64,000 bases of DNA from DATDAH01 sp963792205 (GTDB taxonomy: Bacteria > Actinomycetota > Acidimicrobiia > Acidimicrobiales > DATDAH01). The stretch lies in the NCBI GenBank assembly GCA_963792205.1, contig CAWBVI010000004.1, positions 248,001 to 312,000 of the forward strand, written 5' to 3'. The stretch's first letter is position 1. Each line of letters begins with the position of its first letter. The translations under genes were made by a program, and so were the position numbers. The notes under the pieces were generated by a model that made no database searches, was not told the origin of the DNA, and saw only the letters and a program-made list of their open reading frames with translations. Positions 61,406 to 64,000 of the stretch are shown piece after piece.

Positions 61406-62130
61406 TGTCGACGAACCTGCCGGTGCCCTCGCGGGCCCTGGCGATCGCCGCTCACCCCGACGACGTCGAGTTCAACTGCGGGGCCACGTTCGCCAAGTGG
61501 TCGGCCGCCGGCTGCGTGGTCAACCACCTCATCTGCACCGACGGGTCGAAGGGCTCGTGGGACCCGGGCCAGGACCTCGACGGGCTCATCGCCCTGCGCC
61601 AGGACGAGCAGCGGGCCGCGGCCCGGGCCCTCGGCTCGACCGGTGACGTGGGCTTCTGTGGCTGGGTCGACGGGGAGCTGGAAGCCGATCTGGCGCGTCG
61701 GGGCGTTGTGGCCTGGTGGATCCGCCACTTCCGCCCCGACGTCGTGCTGGCCCACGACCCCTGGAAGCGCTACCGCATCCACCCCGACCACCGGGCTGCG
61801 GGGTTCTTGGCCTGCGACGGGATCGTGGCGGCCCGCGACCCGCACTACTTCCCCGAGCACGACGTCGAGCCCTGGCGTCCCACCACGCTGCTGCTCTTCG
61901 AGGCCGACGAACCTGACCACGTCGAGGACGTGACCGACTGGACCCGGCCCAAGCTCGAGGCCCTGGAGTGCCACGAGTCCCAGTTCGAGACCACGATGCA
62001 CAAGGGCCTGGACGACGCGGCCTCGCGGCAGGAGGGCTTTCGGGACCGAGAGCGGGTGAAGATGGCCGAGATGGGTGAGCCGGCCGGGTTCCGCTACGGC
62101 GAGTCGTTCAGGCTGGTCACTGACTTGTAG
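61405..62130 (+). CDS. PIG-L family deacetylase (MshB/LmbE-like)
   Basis: A 241-aa PIG-L zinc deacetylase. Zinc motifs: AIAAHPDDVEFNCGATFAKW (His-Pro-Asp-Asp) and YRIHPDHRAAGFLACDG. The family deacetylates N-acetylglucosamine-containing molecules. The Mca-specific MDKPEV segment is absent, so it is another subfamily, possibly MshB-like or involved in glycolipid modification. ATG 61405 is coupled to fbiD, although GTG 61402 is also in frame. A functional link to F420 is not evident. The 3' end overlaps the convergent thioesterase by 14 nt. Confidence 0.83.
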   Translation: MSTNLPVPSRALAIAAHPDDVEFNCGATFAKWSAAGCVVNHLICTDGSKGSWDPGQDLDGLIALRQDEQRAAARALGSTGDVGFCGWVDGELEADLARRGVVAWWIRHFRPDVVLAHDPWKRYRIHPDHRAAGFLACDGIVAARDPHYFPEHDVEPWRPTTLLLFEADEPDHVEDVTDWTRPKLEALECHESQFETTMHKGLDDAASRQEGFRDRERVKMAEMGEPAGFRYGESFRLVTDL

Positions 62131-62764
62131 CCCGGCGGGCCTGCATGCGGTCGGCGACCTCGGCGAAGTCGACGCGGATGAAGAGGGCCTCGGCGTCGGC
62201 CGTGAGGGTGTCGCCGGCGTGGCAGGTGGCCTTGGCGAGGATGCGTCGGCCCTTGTCCTCGGTGACCCAGGCCCGCAGGACCAGCTCCTCCTCGACGGGC
62301 GTGATGTGGCGGTAGTGCACGGTCAGCCGGCCCGTGACCCCGGGCCGGTCGACCAGGCGCTGGGTGGCCCCCAGCACGTCGTCGAACATGCCGGCCACGT
62401 AGCCGCCGTGGACCCCGTGGGGCGGCCCCTCGTAGGCGAGACCGAGGCGCACCCGGCTCACGATCGTCGGGCCCTCGTCGCCCTCCTCGAGCGCCATCTC
62501 CATGGGTGGGGCCAGCGGGTTGTGGACGCCCCGGAACAGGCTCTGGCTCTGGAAGGCCGCCGAGCTCTTCTCGTCGAGCGAACCCTCGATGAGGCCGGCC
62601 TCGTACCACCGCGGGGCGCGGGGGCCGTCGAGGAAGGTGCGCAGCTCCGCCGCCATCGCCACGGCCTGCCGGACCCGCTCGGGGTCGTGGGCCACGGAGC
62701 TGAGCTCCTCGATGGCGCCGCGCAGCTCGTCGGCCAGGCGGGCGGCGGGGTCGTCCGGATCCAT
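62117..62764 (-). CDS. PaaI-like/THEM4-type hotdog acyl-CoA thioesterase
   Basis: A 215-aa single-hotdog thioesterase. A 60-residue helical N-terminal extension precedes the fold, then NPLAPPMEMALEEG..., the catalytic region GPPHGVHGGYVAGMFDDVLG, with the HGG and Asp (acid position) of PaaI/THEM4 enzymes, and RLTVHYRHITPVEEELVLRA. It should hydrolyse acyl-CoA with aromatic or medium-chain acyl groups. ATG 62764 is preferred; two more ATGs lie 9 and 12 nt upstream. It is divergent from the cyclase-family gene (32 bp). Confidence 0.85.
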   Translation of the reverse strand: MDPDDPAARLADELRGAIEELSSVAHDPERVRQAVAMAAELRTFLDGPRAPRWYEAGLIEGSLDEKSSAAFQSQSLFRGVHNPLAPPMEMALEEGDEGPTIVSRVRLGLAYEGPPHGVHGGYVAGMFDDVLGATQRLVDRPGVTGRLTVHYRHITPVEEELVLRAWVTEDKGRRILAKATCHAGDTLTADAEALFIRVDFAEVADRMQARRATSQ

Positions 62765-62796
62765 GGGCCGCATCATGCACGCGCGAGGCTGGGCCG

Positions 62797-63723
62797 ATGG
62801 CACTCCCGCCGCACCTGAAGGACCTCGCCGCCCGGGTGTCGAACTGGGGCCGATGGGGCGACGACGACCAGCGGGGCACGCTCAACCTGATCGACCAGGC
62901 GGCCGTGCTGCGGGGCGTGGCCGCGGCCCGGCAGGGTCGCACGTTCTCGCTGGCCATCCCGTTCGACGAGGACGGCCCCCAGATCGGGCTCATCCCCGGT
63001 CGCGACAACCCGCAACGGGAGATGATCGCGATCAACCAGTCGTACACCGGGGACACCGACGACTTCTGCACGAGCGACGACAAGGTGAGCATGGGCATCC
63101 AGGCCGCCACCCACTGGGACTCGCTCGCCCACGCCGGCTACGAGGAGCGCTACTACAACGACGTCCCCTTCTCGGCCGTCGACGAGGCCGGCTGTCACCG
63201 CCTCGGCATCGACACCGTCGGGCCGCTGGTCAGCCGGGGGGTGCTGCTCGACGTGGCCCGGGCGCTCGGCGTCGACACCTTCGACCACGGCTACCCGATC
63301 ACCGGCGACGACCTCGACGCCGCCGCCGCACTCGGGTCGATCGAGATCCAGCCCGGTGACGTCCTCATGGTGCGCACCGGGCAGATGGCCTTCCTCGCCC
63401 AGGGCGACAAGGGCCGATTCGCCGACCCCAGCCCGGGCCTGTCGACCCGGTCGGTCGAGTGGCTGCGGGACCACGACGTGGCCGCCGTGGCCACCGACAC
63501 GCTGGTGTTCGAATGCTGGCCCTGCGAGGACCCGGCGGTGCTCCTGCCCGTGCACCTCCTGCACCTCCGGGACATGGGGCTGGTCCAGGGTCAGCTCTGG
63601 TACCTCGACGAGCTGGCCGCCGACTGCGGTGCGGACGGCCAGTACGACGGCCTGCTCACCGCCACCCCGTTGCCGTTCACGCGCGGGGCCGGCAGCCCGG
63701 TCGCTCCGACCTTGGTGAAATAG
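62797..63723 (+). CDS. Cyclase family protein (kynurenine-formamidase-like metal hydrolase)
   Basis: A 308-aa metal-dependent hydrolase of the cyclase superfamily (PF04199), which includes bacterial kynurenine formamidase and isatin hydrolase. The metal-binding motif is AATHWDSLAHAGYEERYYND (His-x3-Asp, then His). LVSRGVLLDVARALG, then EIQPGDVLMVRTGQM follow as in the family. The substrate cannot be named. A short gap of 5 nt leads to ppgK. Confidence 0.85.
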   Translation: MALPPHLKDLAARVSNWGRWGDDDQRGTLNLIDQAAVLRGVAAARQGRTFSLAIPFDEDGPQIGLIPGRDNPQREMIAINQSYTGDTDDFCTSDDKVSMGIQAATHWDSLAHAGYEERYYNDVPFSAVDEAGCHRLGIDTVGPLVSRGVLLDVARALGVDTFDHGYPITGDDLDAAAALGSIEIQPGDVLMVRTGQMAFLAQGDKGRFADPSPGLSTRSVEWLRDHDVAAVATDTLVFECWPCEDPAVLLPVHLLHLRDMGLVQGQLWYLDELAADCGADGQYDGLLTATPLPFTRGAGSPVAPTLVK

Positions 63724-63728
63724 GGCCC

Positions 63729-64000
63729 GTGGCGGCACGGCTCGGAGTGGACATCGGGGGCAGCGGGGTCAAGGGCGCCCCGGTCGACCTCAGCACCGGT
63801 GAGCTGGTCGCCGAACGCCGGCGACTCGAGACTCCACAACCCTCGACGCCCGACGCCGTGGCCGCCGCCATGGCCGAGGTCGTCGGCGCCTTCGCCACCG
63901 ACGGTCCGATCGGCTGCACCTTCCCGGGCATCGTCCAGCAGGGCGTCGTGCGCAGCGCGGCCAACATGGACCCGTCCTGGATCGACACCGACGCGGCCGC
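63729..64000 (+). CDS. ppgK: Polyphosphate--glucose phosphotransferase (ppgK), 5' part
   Basis: Only the first 90 codons are in the window; the gene runs off the right edge. The start GTG 63729 opens ARLGVDIGGSGVKGAPVDLS, the ROK-kinase phosphate-binding loop as found in PpgK, and ERRRLETPQPSTPDA and GPIGCTFPGIVQQGVVRSAA follow, all close to actinobacterial PpgK. It should phosphorylate glucose using polyphosphate or ATP. Catalytic Asp and the ROK zinc motif are beyond the edge. Confidence 0.85.
   Translation, partial: MAARLGVDIGGSGVKGAPVDLSTGELVAERRRLETPQPSTPDAVAAAMAEVVGAFATDGPIGCTFPGIVQQGVVRSAANMDPSWIDTDAA

Noticed and set aside
1..64000. tRNA, rRNA, CRISPR, transposase or prophage genes
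   Set aside because: None were seen on either strand. Intergenic gaps are mostly under 120 bp and contain no cloverleaf, direct-repeat spacer arrays or recombinase motifs.

Overview
The window is high-GC, densely packed bacterial chromosome with very short intergenic gaps, many 1-4 nt start/stop overlaps (GTGA, ATGA, TGATG) and frequent GTG starts. The gene set points to Actinomycetota: a coenzyme F420 biosynthesis gene (fbiD/cofC) and two luciferase-like F420-type oxidoreductases, a mycothiol-conjugate amidase-type deacetylase, polyphosphate glucokinase, the DnaE2/ImuA/ImuB mutasome, and several fatty-acid/steroid-type acyl-CoA enzymes. An Acidimicrobiia-like lineage (Ilumatobacter/Iamia type) fits best, but that is inference from gene content. 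I see no rRNA, tRNA, CRISPR array, transposase, integrase or phage genes. No gene-free stretch exceeds 300 bases.

Layout. 1-5.9 kb: end of a short-chain dehydrogenase, a DUF2207 membrane protein, a methyltransferase fused to a Mug-type DNA glycosylase, an AttH-like protein, and a diiron oxygenase facing its TetR regulator. 5.9-11 kb: Ser/Thr kinase, F420-type oxidoreductase, thioesterase and amidase. 11-18 kb: thiolase, secreted nuclease, an SGNH hydrolase with S-layer-homology repeats, a TetR/MFS drug-efflux pair, and a DUF4389 membrane protein. 18-31.6 kb: ChbG-like deacetylase, lipoprotein, Mca, glutamate dehydrogenase, a PhoU/TrkA-C plus MgtE-like transporter pair, a divergent ketol-acid reductoisomerase, PEBP lipoprotein, acylphosphatase/thioesterase, DUF3137-like/LemA pair, acyl-CoA dehydrogenase and a channel-like protein. 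31.6-36.2 kb: a copper-type cluster (YcnI, CopC-CopD, zinc-finger anti-sigma) divergent from an ECF sigma factor. 36.2-44.7 kb: dnaE2 and imuA-imuB, each with an SOS (LexA) box, separated by three unrelated genes. 44.8-51.6 kb: VOC, pirin, oxidoreductase, NifU-N-like protein, acyl-CoA dehydrogenase, RNase HII, a nonapeptide-repeat protein, SelD and small proteins. 51.6-64 kb: RpiB-like isomerase, membrane sulfatase, GH38 mannosidase, adenylate-cyclase/unknown/gpsA operon, fbiD-PIG-L pair, thioesterase, cyclase-family hydrolase and the start of ppgK.

The most interesting signal is a family of about 50-bp palindromes ending in CGTTCTGG/CCAGAA. Two lie in tandem in an intergenic region (3132-3245). 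Two others sit in frame inside dnaE2 (38442-38489) and imuA (44005-44052), where both are read in the same frame and add a similar short peptide, much as Rickettsia palindromic elements do. A second palindrome type, with an ATCGCCAA core, occurs at 25172-25194 and 56781-56809.

Six genes (DUF2207, diiron oxygenase, amidase, SGNH-SLH, an acyl-CoA dehydrogenase, GH38) carry a single apparent frameshift while both halves stay well conserved. That pattern suggests residual indel errors in the assembly more than gene decay. Each is annotated as one gene across its frameshift.
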